Assembly (NCBI RefSeq): GCF_014349235.1
Contig: NZ_JACSOH010000006.1
Location: forward strand, 124,001-188,000
DNA length: 64,000 nucleotides
Source of the DNA: Cytophaga sp. FL35
GTDB lineage: Bacteria; Bacteroidota; Bacteroidia; Flavobacteriales; Flavobacteriaceae
Reading direction: 5' to 3'
The notes beneath the pieces were generated by a model. The model made no database searches. It was given only the letters and a program-made list of their open reading frames with translations, and had not been told where the DNA came from. This document shows, in pieces, positions 38,527-46,452 of the stretch (positions are counted from its first letter, which is position 1; every line of letters starts with the position of its first letter). Position numbers and translations under genes: made by a program.

Positions 38527-39363
38527 ATGGAGAATACCATTTACATAGAATATAGTTTTACCGTTTTACCGCTTCAACCAGCTACCGATATTTTAATTGC
38601 AGAATTGGGAGAAGTAGGTTTTGAAAGTTTTGTTGAAAATGAAACAGGTGTGCTAGCCTATATTCAAAAGGAAGAGTTTGTGGAAGGAATGATAGACTCC
38701 ATAGAAATTCTCAGGAATACTGATTTTACTATTTCTTTTGAAAAAAAAGAGATTGAGCAAGAAAATTGGAATGCTACTTGGGAAGAGAATTTTAGCCCAA
38801 TTCTGGTAGGAGAGCACTGTTCTGTACGGGCTCCCTTTCATAAAAAGCCTCAGGTGACCTACGATATAGTTATTGAGCCCAAAATGAGCTTTGGTACAGG
38901 TCATCACGAAACAACCCATATGATGCTTCAAATGATTTTAGATCATGATTTTGAGGGGAAGTCCGTTTTGGATATGGGTAGTGGAACGGGGGTCTTGGCC
39001 ATATTAGCGGCCATGAAAGGGGCTACCAATGTAGAAGCCATAGATATCGATAATTGGTGTTATCATAATGCAATGGAAAATGTAGAAAGAAACAATGTGC
39101 AGGTTTCTGTTTTTGAAGGGGATGTAACCCTTTTGAAAGGTGTCAAATTGTACGATGTTGTTTTGGCGAATATCAACCGGAATATTTTGATAAATGACAT
39201 TCCTGCATATGCAAAGTGTCTTAAACCCAACGGCATACTTTTTGTGAGTGGCTTCTATGAAGATGATATTTTTGCGATTTCCGAAATATGTAATAGCTGT
39301 GGATTAAAATTTGAAAAAAATATTACCAGAAACAATTGGGTAGCAGTAAAATACGTATTTTAG
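38527..39363 (+). CDS. prmA: ribosomal protein L11 methyltransferase
   Basis: 278 aa SAM-dependent methyltransferase that modifies ribosomal protein L11. N-terminal substrate-recognition domain; linker PKMSFGTGHHETTHMML; SAM-binding motif LDMGSGTGVLAILAA; catalytic-region motif DVVLANINRNIL. Normal family length for Bacteroidota. 33 bases before clpS. Confidence 0.95.
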   Translation: MENTIYIEYSFTVLPLQPATDILIAELGEVGFESFVENETGVLAYIQKEEFVEGMIDSIEILRNTDFTISFEKKEIEQENWNATWEENFSPILVGEHCSVRAPFHKKPQVTYDIVIEPKMSFGTGHHETTHMMLQMILDHDFEGKSVLDMGSGTGVLAILAAMKGATNVEAIDIDNWCYHNAMENVERNNVQVSVFEGDVTLLKGVKLYDVVLANINRNILINDIPAYAKCLKPNGILFVSGFYEDDIFAISEICNSCGLKFEKNITRNNWVAVKYVF

Positions 39364-39395
39364 AAAGTGTCTTGCACATCTAAAATGAAAAAGAT

Positions 39396-39671
39396 ATGAG
39401 TACGAGGGAAAAGATTTTAGAAGATTTACTTTTAGAGGAAGAGGTTGTTAAACAAAATGAAATTGTTCTCTTTAACGATGATGTAAACACCTTTGACCAC
39501 GTTATTGAAACCTTGATCGATGTTTGCGATCATACCCCTGAGCAAGCAGAACAATGCTCCATTATTGTACATTACAACGGTAAGTGTACCGTTAAAACGG
39601 GTGATTACAAAGATTTGGAACCTCGTTGCAGCAAACTATTGCGAGCGGGCCTGAGCGCGGAAATTGTCTAA
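39396..39671 (+). CDS. clpS: ATP-dependent Clp protease adaptor ClpS
   Basis: 91 aa. Delivers N-degron substrates to the ClpAP/ClpCP protease. Core NEIVLFNDDVNTFDHVIETL, with the LFNDDVNTF peptide-binding segment, then QCSIIVHYNGKCTVKTG and LRAGLSAEIV at the end. Last gene of the tpiA-prmA run; its stop is 7 bases from the convergent YeeE stop. Confidence 0.95.
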   Translation: MSTREKILEDLLLEEEVVKQNEIVLFNDDVNTFDHVIETLIDVCDHTPEQAEQCSIIVHYNGKCTVKTGDYKDLEPRCSKLLRAGLSAEIV

Positions 39672-39678
39672 AGGTAAC

Positions 39679-40095
39679 TTAATGGGGGAGTTTATGACGA
39701 AAAACTCCGTAGAGGAAGGTACCCAAGACAGCTCCTGCAATTACTATTAGCATGCTTAGGACCCCTGTTCCTACCAAAATGTACATAGGCCCTGGGCAAG
39801 CTCCTGCAAGAGCCCATCCCAATCCAAAAATACTTCCGCCAAGGAGATAGCGCGTTACACTTTTATCTTTGGGAGGGAGATATATTTCCTTTCCTTCAAT
39901 GCTCTTTAGTCTTAATTTTTTGATAGTGTATACACTAATGATTCCCAGCAAAACAGCAGAACCAATAATGCCGTACATGTGGAAGGATTGAAACTTGAAC
40001 ATTTCAAATATACGGTACCAAGAAACAGCTTCGGATTTTACCAAAACAATTCCAAAAAACACTCCTACAAGTAAAAATTTAAGGAACTTCATCAA
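39679..40095 (-). CDS. YeeE/YedE-type transporter, second half (DUF6691-like)
   Basis: 138 aa, four helices. Carries the signature SIFGLGWALAGACPGPMYI, with the conserved Cys of the GACPGP motif found in YeeE/YedE (TsuA-like) sulphur-compound transporters. In this split form two short proteins replace the single long YeeE. Adjacent, with no spacer, to the first-half gene. Thiosulphate or another sulphur species as substrate is inferred from the family. Confidence 0.88.
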   Translation of the reverse strand: MMKFLKFLLVGVFFGIVLVKSEAVSWYRIFEMFKFQSFHMYGIIGSAVLLGIISVYTIKKLRLKSIEGKEIYLPPKDKSVTRYLLGGSIFGLGWALAGACPGPMYILVGTGVLSMLIVIAGAVLGTFLYGVFRHKLPH

Positions 40096-40653
40096 TTAAA
40101 AAATTAGGGGCAGAATAAAATGGGTCATTACCAATCCTCCGATAAAAAAGCCGACTACTGCGATTAAAGAAGGTAATTGTAGGTTGCTAAGTCCGGTTAT
40201 AGCATGACCAGAGGTGCAACCCCCAGCATATCGTGTTCCAAAACCTACCAAAAGCCCACCAATTAACAATATGAGCATACCTTTCAAGGTTAATACATTC
40301 TCCCAACTATAAATTTCAGGAGGTAGAATGGATTCCCCGGCATTTTGAAATCCTAGATTCTGTAGATCTTCAACTGTTTTTGGGTTTAATTCGATGGGCG
40401 CTCCGTTGGACAGAAATTGTACGGCAATGAATCCGCCGATCACAGCACCCAGAACTACCGTAAGATTCCATTTTTGGCTACGCCAGTCAAACTTAAAAAA
40501 ATCGGCATACTTGCCTGCGCCCCCAATACTACAAAAAGTTCGTAGGTTGCTAGACATACCAAATGTTTTACCAAAATAGAGAAGAAGCAGTAAAACCGTA
40601 GCTATTAATAGGCCTGAAACGTACCAAGGCCAAGGATTGAGAATATATTCCAT
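40096..40653 (-). CDS. YeeE/YedE-type transporter, first half
   Basis: 185 aa, four or five helices. Signature GFGTRYAGGCTSGHAITGLS carries the conserved Cys of GGCTSGH. Also has FCSIGGAGKYADFFKFDWRSQKW near residue 40. The stop is immediately followed by the second half's ATG, a tightly coupled pair. No rhodanese or persulphide dioxygenase lies beside it here, unlike many Bacteroidota loci. Confidence 0.88.
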   Translation of the reverse strand: MEYILNPWPWYVSGLLIATVLLLLLYFGKTFGMSSNLRTFCSIGGAGKYADFFKFDWRSQKWNLTVVLGAVIGGFIAVQFLSNGAPIELNPKTVEDLQNLGFQNAGESILPPEIYSWENVLTLKGMLILLIGGLLVGFGTRYAGGCTSGHAITGLSNLQLPSLIAVVGFFIGGLVMTHFILPLIF

Positions 40654-40671
40654 TTAGTTAAAAACTTTCAG

Positions 40672-40679
40672 CAAAAGTA
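40672..40679 (-). promoter_or_regulatory. putative -7 element for the YeeE pair
   Basis: Minus-strand TACTTTTG followed by CTG, 19 bases before the start. No TTG at standard spacing. Confidence 0.4.
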
Positions 40680-40815
40680 ATACAAAGACCGGGGCCGTAA
40701 GGTAATAATTGTTACAATACAATAAATGCATTTCATGTTGCTGTAAAGATATCGATTGCATTTTGGCGTATTCGTAAAAAGAATTGGACTCACCCACCAA
40801 CTAGACTTAAATCTT

Positions 40816-40823
40816 TATTTTTG
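40816..40823 (+). promoter_or_regulatory. putative -7 element for the CBM9-like gene
   Basis: TATTTTTG followed by GCG; initiation a few bases on would leave both candidate ATGs (40852 and 40891) in the transcript. Confidence 0.4.
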
Positions 40824-40890
40824 GCGCCAAACCAAACCAAAATATATTAAAATGAATATTATTTCTAAAACGGGTCTATCGCTATCGATA

Positions 40891-41934
40891 ATGAAGAAGA
40901 CGTTCTTTCTTATCTGGACTACTATTTTCATGGTGAATGCACAAGAACCACCAAGAAAATATATTGCTTATCAACCCATTGACGCCATTCAAATTGATGG
41001 TATGGCCAATGAAACTTCATGGGAAAAAGCATCATGGACAGACAATTACATAGACATTGAAGGTAATAAAACTCCAACTTACGCAACGAGAATGAAGATG
41101 TTGTATGATGAGGAAAATCTTTATTTCTATGCGGAAATGGAAGAGCCTCATGTTTGGGCAACTTTAAAACATAGGGACACGGTCATTTTTTACAATAATG
41201 ACTTTGAAATTTTTATTGACCCGGATGGAGATACCCATAATTACTATGAGTTTGAAATGAACGCCTTGAACACTTTGTGGGACCTTTTCCTCACAAAACC
41301 GTACAGAAATCATGGTAAAATAATTGATAGTTGGGATATTCAAGGGGTTAAGACCGCCGTTCAAATTGACGGTACTTTAAACAATCCCGAGGATATAGAT
41401 AAGGGCTGGAGTGTTGAAATTGCCTTTCCTTGGAAGGTAATAACAGAGGCGAGTAGAAAAAACGGAATACCTAAAAATGAGTTTTGGCGCATTAACTTCT
41501 CTAGGGTCAATTGGGATTATCAGCTAAAGGATGGTAAGTATAGCAGAAAGCAGGATGGCGACGGAAAATTTCTACCCGAATACAATTGGGTGTGGTCACC
41601 GCAGTGGGTTATTAATATGCATGAACCTGAACATTGGGGATATCTCTTTTTTGCTGATGAAAAAGTAGGTGGCAACGTCAATTTTGAATTGCCTTTAGAC
41701 GAGCATATAAAATGGAAAATGTATGCGTTGTACCGAAAGCTCTTAGGGGCAGGGGACAATTTTGAAAATATGATAAGTGAAATTGACTCAGAAATTTTTA
41801 GGGTTCAAGGGAAAACAGTTGTCCCTAACGTGGAGAGGCACAAAAGTGGATGGAACATAACAGTGATAAGTCCGTTCAGTTCAAAAGTTTTGCTAATTAA
41901 GGAAGATGGGAAGTTTATCGATTCTGAGCGATAG
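40891..41934 (+). CDS. secreted carbohydrate-binding family 9-like protein
   Basis: 347 aa from the ATG at 40891, which gives a compact signal peptide (MKKTFFLIWTTIFMVNAQ); an ATG at 40852 is an alternative. The CBM9-like domain fills most of the chain: IDAIQIDGMANETSWEKASW opening, MLYDEENLYFYAEMEEPHVWA, NNDFEIFIDPDGDTHNYYEFEMNALNTLWDL, GWSVEIAFPWKVI and FWRINFSRVNW. This domain in Bacteroidota often sits in secreted sugar-processing proteins. No catalytic domain or SusCD partner here, so target glycan unknown. Confidence 0.88.
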   Translation: MKKTFFLIWTTIFMVNAQEPPRKYIAYQPIDAIQIDGMANETSWEKASWTDNYIDIEGNKTPTYATRMKMLYDEENLYFYAEMEEPHVWATLKHRDTVIFYNNDFEIFIDPDGDTHNYYEFEMNALNTLWDLFLTKPYRNHGKIIDSWDIQGVKTAVQIDGTLNNPEDIDKGWSVEIAFPWKVITEASRKNGIPKNEFWRINFSRVNWDYQLKDGKYSRKQDGDGKFLPEYNWVWSPQWVINMHEPEHWGYLFFADEKVGGNVNFELPLDEHIKWKMYALYRKLLGAGDNFENMISEIDSEIFRVQGKTVVPNVERHKSGWNITVISPFSSKVLLIKEDGKFIDSER

Positions 41935-41988
41935 TCCACTCCAACAAATAATTTTAAAGGTTTAGAGGTTCAAAAGCTCGGATAATTT

Positions 41989-42025
41989 AAGAGAATGGCT
42001 CACCTTTGGGGTGAGCCATTCTCTT
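41989..42025. repeat. 16-bp perfect inverted repeat downstream of the CBM9-like gene
   Basis: Arms 41989-42004 and 42010-42025 with a five-base loop. No T tract on either strand, so it may be an RNA 3'-end stabiliser or weak terminator rather than a classic terminator. Confidence 0.6.
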
Positions 42026-42154
42026 GAAGTAGATGTTGCTTAATGACTTCAGAGTCAATTACTTTTCTTGTACTTTTTAAAAAATGGAGTCAACTCAATA
42101 TCGCTAATAATCCTTTTTGAGCATGTGTTAGGATTTGGCCTTAACCGAAAAAAC

Positions 42155-42204
42155 AACCCTGCATTTAAGATTGGGTCTACTCTTTAAGCAATTTCGGTAG
42201 GATT
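42155..42204 (-). repeat. decayed copy of tRNA-Arg 3' end plus terminator (copy 2)
   Basis: 42155-42166 is identical to 42433-42444 (terminator arm of the working tRNA). 42182-42188 repeats the linker CTTTAAG, and 42188-42204 matches 12 of 17 bases of the tRNA 3' end. Spacing is 33 bases here and 34 in the working copy. Confidence 0.55.
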
Positions 42205-42253
42205 ATTTTACATTAGCGCTCCGCGCTGAAAATCAAAAAGATATAAAATCAAA

Positions 42254-42311
42254 AAAAGCAAGCTTTAAGAATTTGCTTGCTTTTCGATTTAATCGTGACC
42301 TCGGCAGGATT
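42254..42311 (-). repeat. tRNA-Arg 3'-end fragment plus own terminator (copy 1)
   Basis: 42295-42311 is identical, 17 of 17 bases, to 42467-42483 of the tRNA-Arg gene (acceptor and T-arm side). A hairpin with a ten-base stem (42254-42263 with 42275-42284) and a minus-strand T run follows it, as a terminator follows the real tRNA. No 5' tRNA half is present. The rest of 42312-42430 holds nothing I recognise. Confidence 0.65.
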
Positions 42312-42430
42312 ACCTACGGTCTTCCTTTGTGCTCCGATTTGGAAATGCAAATTTACATCGCTTGCGCACTACGATTTAGTCATTTTTGGTTCGCTTATGA
42401 AAGCAGGCTTTCAAAACCTCCAAAAAATAC

Positions 42431-42457
42431 AAAACCCTGCATTTTCATACAGGGTTT
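42431..42457 (-). terminator. tRNA-Arg terminator
   Basis: Eight-base stem (42432-42439 with 42450-42457) followed on the minus strand by a T-rich tail, 10 bases after the tRNA. Confidence 0.75.
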
Positions 42458-42467
42458 GCGCTTTAAG

Positions 42468-42541
42468 TGACCTCGGCAGGATTCAAACCTGCAACCTTCT
42501 GAGCCGTAATCAGATGCGCTATTCAGTTGCGCCACGAGGCC
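42468..42541 (-). tRNA. tRNA-Arg (ACG)
   Basis: 74-base cloverleaf on the minus strand. Acceptor GGCCTCG with CGAGGTC (one G-U), anticodon stem TCTGA/TCAGA with loop TTACGGC giving anticodon ACG, T-arm GCAGGTTTGAATCCTGC, discriminator A. CCA not encoded. ACG is read as ICG after deamination. Confidence 0.95.
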
Positions 42542-42593
42542 TTATTAACGGGGTGCAAATATATTTCTTTTTACTTTTACTGCAAAACTGAAA

Positions 42594-43115
42594 ATGAAAA
42601 ATATGGACTTTAAATCCTATATCAGGGATATTCAAGACTTTCCAAAAGAAGGAGTGGTATTTAAGGATATTACGCCATTGCTTAAAAATGGAGAGGCATT
42701 AAACCAAACTGTGAGTGCCTTATTGGAGCTATTGGATGATAAAAAAATTGACAAGGTGGTGGGCATGGAAAGTAGAGGGTTTTTTTTCGCCCCATTGCTG
42801 GCCAGTAAGTTAGGGGCCGGATTTGTTCCTGTGCGTAAGCCCGGAAAATTACCGGCAAAGACCCTACAACAATCATATGATTTGGAATATGGTACGGACA
42901 TGTTAGAAGTGCATCAAGACAGTATTGCAAAAGGCGATAAAATACTTGTGCATGATGATGTTTTGGCAACCGGAGGTACAGCTTTCGCTACTTGTGAGTT
43001 AATTGAACGCTTAGGAGGAGAAATTGTTCAATGTAACTTCTTGATTGAACTTACCTTCTTAAACGGAGCTAGTAAATTGAATGAATACCCTACAAAGTCG
43101 TTGATAAAGTACTAG
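42594..43115 (+). CDS. apt: adenine phosphoribosyltransferase
   Basis: 173 aa purine-salvage enzyme making AMP from adenine and PRPP. FPKEGVVFKDITPLL is the N-terminal family motif, GMESRGFFFAPLLA and FVPVRKPGKLP the mid-region, and ILVHDDVLATGGTAFA the PRPP-binding loop. An in-frame ATG at 42603 is an equally good start. Convergent with a 49-aa gene four bases beyond its stop. Confidence 0.96.
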   Translation: MKNMDFKSYIRDIQDFPKEGVVFKDITPLLKNGEALNQTVSALLELLDDKKIDKVVGMESRGFFFAPLLASKLGAGFVPVRKPGKLPAKTLQQSYDLEYGTDMLEVHQDSIAKGDKILVHDDVLATGGTAFATCELIERLGGEIVQCNFLIELTFLNGASKLNEYPTKSLIKY

Positions 43116-43119
43116 CGTA

Positions 43120-43269
43120 TTACAGGGCATTGGTCGTTACATAATAACGCCAACCGATGATTGCCAGCTGTATTTTAGATGCCTTGGCTAAATCCAGTCT
43201 TTTTTTGGTGTAAGAAGGAAGTAAGACTTTGTTTAGCTTGGCCAAGAATTTGAAAAAACTTTTTTTCAT
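43120..43269 (-). CDS. 49-aa conserved-looking small basic protein
   Basis: Opens with ATG at 43269 and ends with TAA. The product starts MKKSFFKFLAKLNKVLLPSY, continues with TKKRLDLAKASKIQLAIIGW and ends RYYVTTNAL. It is basic, amphipathic and ends in an aromatic-rich strand. I recall similar ~50-residue proteins in Flavobacteriaceae genomes, sometimes labelled 'SsrA-binding protein', which this is not by length or motif. Convergent with apt. Confidence 0.65.
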   Translation of the reverse strand: MKKSFFKFLAKLNKVLLPSYTKKRLDLAKASKIQLAIIGWRYYVTTNAL

Positions 43270-43305
43270 AACTGGGTTTTACCAAATATAGATAATATAT
43301 GAAAT

Positions 43306-43333
43306 AATTAGACCGCCAATGGGCGGTCTAATT
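43306..43333. terminator. hairpin between small ORFs
   Basis: Twelve-base perfect stem (43306-43317 with 43322-43333) with a GACCGCC core; AT-rich on both sides. Could end the minus-strand transcript of the 19-codon ORF. Confidence 0.5.
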
Positions 43334-43359
43334 TTATAATAGGCCTATGGGAAAAGTAT

Positions 43360-43419
43360 CTAGATAATTGCAAGGATTAAGGATATAAAAAACAAAAGCA
43401 TTTTAGCGATAGTGATCAT
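43360..43419 (-). CDS. possible 19-aa hydrophobic peptide
   Basis: ATG at 43419 after an A-rich leader; product MITIAKMLLFFISLILAII, a single hydrophobic helix, then TAG. A hairpin follows 27 bases downstream. Too short to prove by composition; could be chance. Confidence 0.25.
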   Translation of the reverse strand: MITIAKMLLFFISLILAII

Positions 43420-43835
43420 TTTAATTTTAAAGGTTTTTAGGGTTAGCCTTCTTATTGAAGGATGAGTAAATAGTACTCCTCAATCGATTGTTTTTTCAAT
43501 ATATATAAGGGCGATAATATCTTCCTAATAAATTGATGACTTTTATTAAAATTGAATACTGAACTGTAGTTGTAATGATGGATATGGTTTCATATTTTGA
43601 TTGAAATGCTTGTAACGTGTTTTTAAATGTTATGTAAATATGCCGCATTTGTTCATATTCGAAACATTTGAAGGGTCCTTTTAGCTCTAATTTGAGTTTT
43701 CAAGGGGCATTCCATCAAAAATTTTCATGTTTTAATCAAAACCATCATCAGTTTATTTTTTTAAAAGGAAGTATGTATGGGGTGAGGACAGTTTAGTAAA
43801 TCTTAAATTATCTTTGTTTTCATATTTAACCAACC
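43420..43835. other. AT-rich intergenic region
   Basis: About 400 AT-rich bases with no ORF or RNA structure I can support, apart from a TATCTTTG promoter element at 43809-43816 serving the antiporter gene. Confidence 0.5.
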
Positions 43836-44774
43836 ATGCAAAATTCAATATTTATAGTTTTAGGTCTCGTATTATTAATTGCCGGTGGAAATTGGCTGTT
43901 GAAGTCCGCTGTGGCCTTGTCTATGCGGTTGAACATTCCAAAAATAGTTATAGGAATGACCGTAGTGTCTTTTGCGACCTCTGCTCCAGAATTAATTGTG
44001 AGTATAAAATCCGCTCTGGAGGGCTTTCCTGATTTGGCTTTAGGAAACGTAGTGGGGTCCAATATTGCAAATATCGGTTTGGTATTGGGTATCACCGTTA
44101 TTTTAGGAAGTATTGATGTAAACAAAAGTTTTTATACTACAGATTGGCCCGTGATGATGATTGCCTCTGCACTCTTTTTCGGTTTTATCTATTTTGATGG
44201 GGTTTTGGTTCGGTATGAAGGTTTGCTTATGGTAACATTTCTTTTTCTGTTTCTGGTCTATTTGCTCCGTTTTCAAAAACCTGCCGTGGTAGACGAACTT
44301 CCTGAAGATGATGAACCTCTTCCGTTGTACAAGACGGTACTCTTTCTTGGAATAGGAGGAGTGGCACTTTGGGGCGGTTCTGAATTGTTGATCAACGGCG
44401 CAGTGGGTTTAGCAACATTGTATGGGGTGAGCGAACGTGTAATTGGGGTTACAGTGGTATCCGTAGGTACAAGTATCCCTGAGTTGGCAGCTTCTATCAT
44501 TGCTGTGATAAAGAAAGAAAAAGCAATTTCTCTAGGTAATCTTATAGGCTCAAATATTTTCAATATTTTGGCGGTTCTGGGCATTACTTCGATTATAACT
44601 CCCGTAAAGGTTTTGGACCAAGGTCTACTCCGGAATGATATTTTTTGGATGTTGGGGATATCCTTTATTATTCTGCCCTTGGTTTTCTTCCCTAAAGGTT
44701 TGCGATTGGGATGGCGCGATGGTATAATTCTTGTGGGCCTATATGTGACCTTTGTGTATTTTACCTTGGGATAA
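43836..44774 (+). CDS. calcium/sodium antiporter (YrbG-like, CaCA family)
   Basis: 312 aa inner-membrane exchanger with about ten helices. The two inverted alpha-repeats are clear: VVSFATSAPELIVSI with GNVVGSNIANIGLVLG (about 48-88), and VVSVGTSIPELAASI with GNLIGSNIFNILAVLG (about 208-249). The conserved Glu of each repeat is in PEL. An acidic loop (ELPEDDEPLP) lies between the halves. Moves Ca2+ against Na+ or H+; exact ions unproven. Ten bases before the next gene. Confidence 0.93.
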   Translation: MQNSIFIVLGLVLLIAGGNWLLKSAVALSMRLNIPKIVIGMTVVSFATSAPELIVSIKSALEGFPDLALGNVVGSNIANIGLVLGITVILGSIDVNKSFYTTDWPVMMIASALFFGFIYFDGVLVRYEGLLMVTFLFLFLVYLLRFQKPAVVDELPEDDEPLPLYKTVLFLGIGGVALWGGSELLINGAVGLATLYGVSERVIGVTVVSVGTSIPELAASIIAVIKKEKAISLGNLIGSNIFNILAVLGITSIITPVKVLDQGLLRNDIFWMLGISFIILPLVFFPKGLRLGWRDGIILVGLYVTFVYFTLG

Positions 44775-44784
44775 ACCTCCAACT

Positions 44785-46392
44785 ATGAGCTATCTTAAAT
44801 GTTTGTTGATACTGTTGATCGGTTTTTCGACAATTACTTTGTATGCTCAAGAAGAGAACTTTCTTAGAGGTAGGGTTTATGAATCTACTTCAAATACTCC
44901 AATTGTCTACGCTACGGTTCGTATTAAAGGAAAAGCAAAAGGTGTAATTACCAATATGGATGGAGGTTTTCGCTTACCTAAGAAACTTTACCAAATGGGT
45001 GATACCATTCAGGTTTCAAGTATGGGGTATCAGTTAACGAACTTTCCGATATCAAAACTATCTCCTTCTGAAATTAACATTCTAAGGTTACCAACCACTC
45101 TTTTTTCATTGGATGAAGCTGTCGTAAGTGCTAAGCGTAAAAAAAGATTGACAGCTCGGCAAATTTTAAAAAGGGCTATCGATAATATAACGTTAAATTA
45201 TCCAATGTTTTCATTTTCAACAAAGGGCTATTATAGAGAGTATCAAGTGGATAGTATCGGTTATATAAACTTGAATGAAGCTTTTGTTGAAGTTTTTGAT
45301 ATGGGCTTTCATAAAATAGATACAATTTCCACTAAAATTAGTATGTACGATTATGTTAGAAATACCGATTTTCCCAGAGATACGGTTTCAGATAACAGTT
45401 ACAATTATGAGAAGGGAACAAAAGTTATAGATAAAGCATATCTCTCAGCCTACGGAGGTAATGAGTTTGCAATTTTAAGAATTCATAATGCTATCAGAAA
45501 TTATAAACTAAGCAGCTATGATTTCATCAATTCATTAGCGGAAGGTGATGTAATTAAAAACCATTCTATAGAAAGGAAGTTGGATACTTACGCAGATGAA
45601 GAGAGACTATTTGCCATCCATTTGAAAAAGAAATTCCCAGGATATACTGCTAGTGGAATGTTTTATATTTCTCAACAAGACTATGCTATACACAAAATAC
45701 ACTATAGTCTCTATGATGATTATAAAAGAAATAGTGATAAGGAATTAAGGGATAAAGGAATTATAGGTAGTTTGATTTTTGAAGTAAATACGGAATACAG
45801 AAGGGGCCGAAATGATAAAATGTATTTAAATTTTAATGCTTTTAGAAACACTTTTCAATTAGCATTGCCACCAAAATTTATTGTTGACTCATTGCAAATA
45901 ATGGATCAGAACAAGATTATGGTCTACTTCAACAATGATTTAGGAAAGGAATCCAAAGCTGATGATTTAAAAAATTATAAGTTTAGTTATCGAGGCGAAA
46001 TAATAAAACCTACTAATGTAAAAGTTTATACAGATAGGTGCTTGCTTGAAGTAAAGGCCAGTGCTAAATTGTGGAATAATTTAACAAGGGAATTGAATAC
46101 GCGGACAAATAAGAGAGTAAGTGCCGCGGATGTATTTTTAGTACAGATTGAAGATATTTTAGATAATGAGGGCAATATTTTAAATGAATATGTATTTAAG
46201 GATTACACTCAGTTTAGAGAGTTTTTTACACAAGAGATTGGTGCGGTATCAAGAATTCCTGTCGATAGCCTACTAATGGACATGAGAAGGCCAATTTTTG
46301 ATAACCAACCCGTTAACAGGCCCGATAATTATAAAAGTTATTGGATGAACACTCCTTTCAAACCTTTGGAGGAAAATTCACTTAAGAAATAA
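44785..46392 (+). CDS. outer-envelope protein with CarboxypepD_reg-like domain
   Basis: 535 aa from the ATG at 44785; the longer reading frame would overlap the antiporter. Signal peptide (cleavage near LYAQ), then the carboxypeptidase-regulatory-like beta-sandwich: GRVYESTSNTPIVYATVRIKG, GVITNMDGGFRLP and SSMGYQLTNFPI. A basic helix (KRKKRLTARQILKRAIDNI) leads into a large beta-rich part of DUF5686-like style. No TonB-dependent barrel follows. Function unknown; Bacteroidota homologues are envelope proteins. Own terminator. Confidence 0.83.
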   Translation: MSYLKCLLILLIGFSTITLYAQEENFLRGRVYESTSNTPIVYATVRIKGKAKGVITNMDGGFRLPKKLYQMGDTIQVSSMGYQLTNFPISKLSPSEINILRLPTTLFSLDEAVVSAKRKKRLTARQILKRAIDNITLNYPMFSFSTKGYYREYQVDSIGYINLNEAFVEVFDMGFHKIDTISTKISMYDYVRNTDFPRDTVSDNSYNYEKGTKVIDKAYLSAYGGNEFAILRIHNAIRNYKLSSYDFINSLAEGDVIKNHSIERKLDTYADEERLFAIHLKKKFPGYTASGMFYISQQDYAIHKIHYSLYDDYKRNSDKELRDKGIIGSLIFEVNTEYRRGRNDKMYLNFNAFRNTFQLALPPKFIVDSLQIMDQNKIMVYFNNDLGKESKADDLKNYKFSYRGEIIKPTNVKVYTDRCLLEVKASAKLWNNLTRELNTRTNKRVSAADVFLVQIEDILDNEGNILNEYVFKDYTQFREFFTQEIGAVSRIPVDSLLMDMRRPIFDNQPVNRPDNYKSYWMNTPFKPLEENSLKK

Positions 46393-46424
46393 AAAACGCC
46401 CTGAACAAATCAGGGCGTTTTTAC
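46391..46424. terminator. bidirectional terminator
   Basis: Twelve-base stem, 46392-46403 with 46411-46422, seven-base loop, A and T runs on the outer sides; serves both this gene and glnA. Confidence 0.9.
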
Positions 46425-46452
46425 GTATTATGTCAACAATTAATCTTTTCGA

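Noticed and set aside
42273-42591. Plus-strand ORFs across the tRNA-Arg region
   Set aside because: They run through the antisense of the tRNA and its 3' end copies; no protein-like composition and no start signal.
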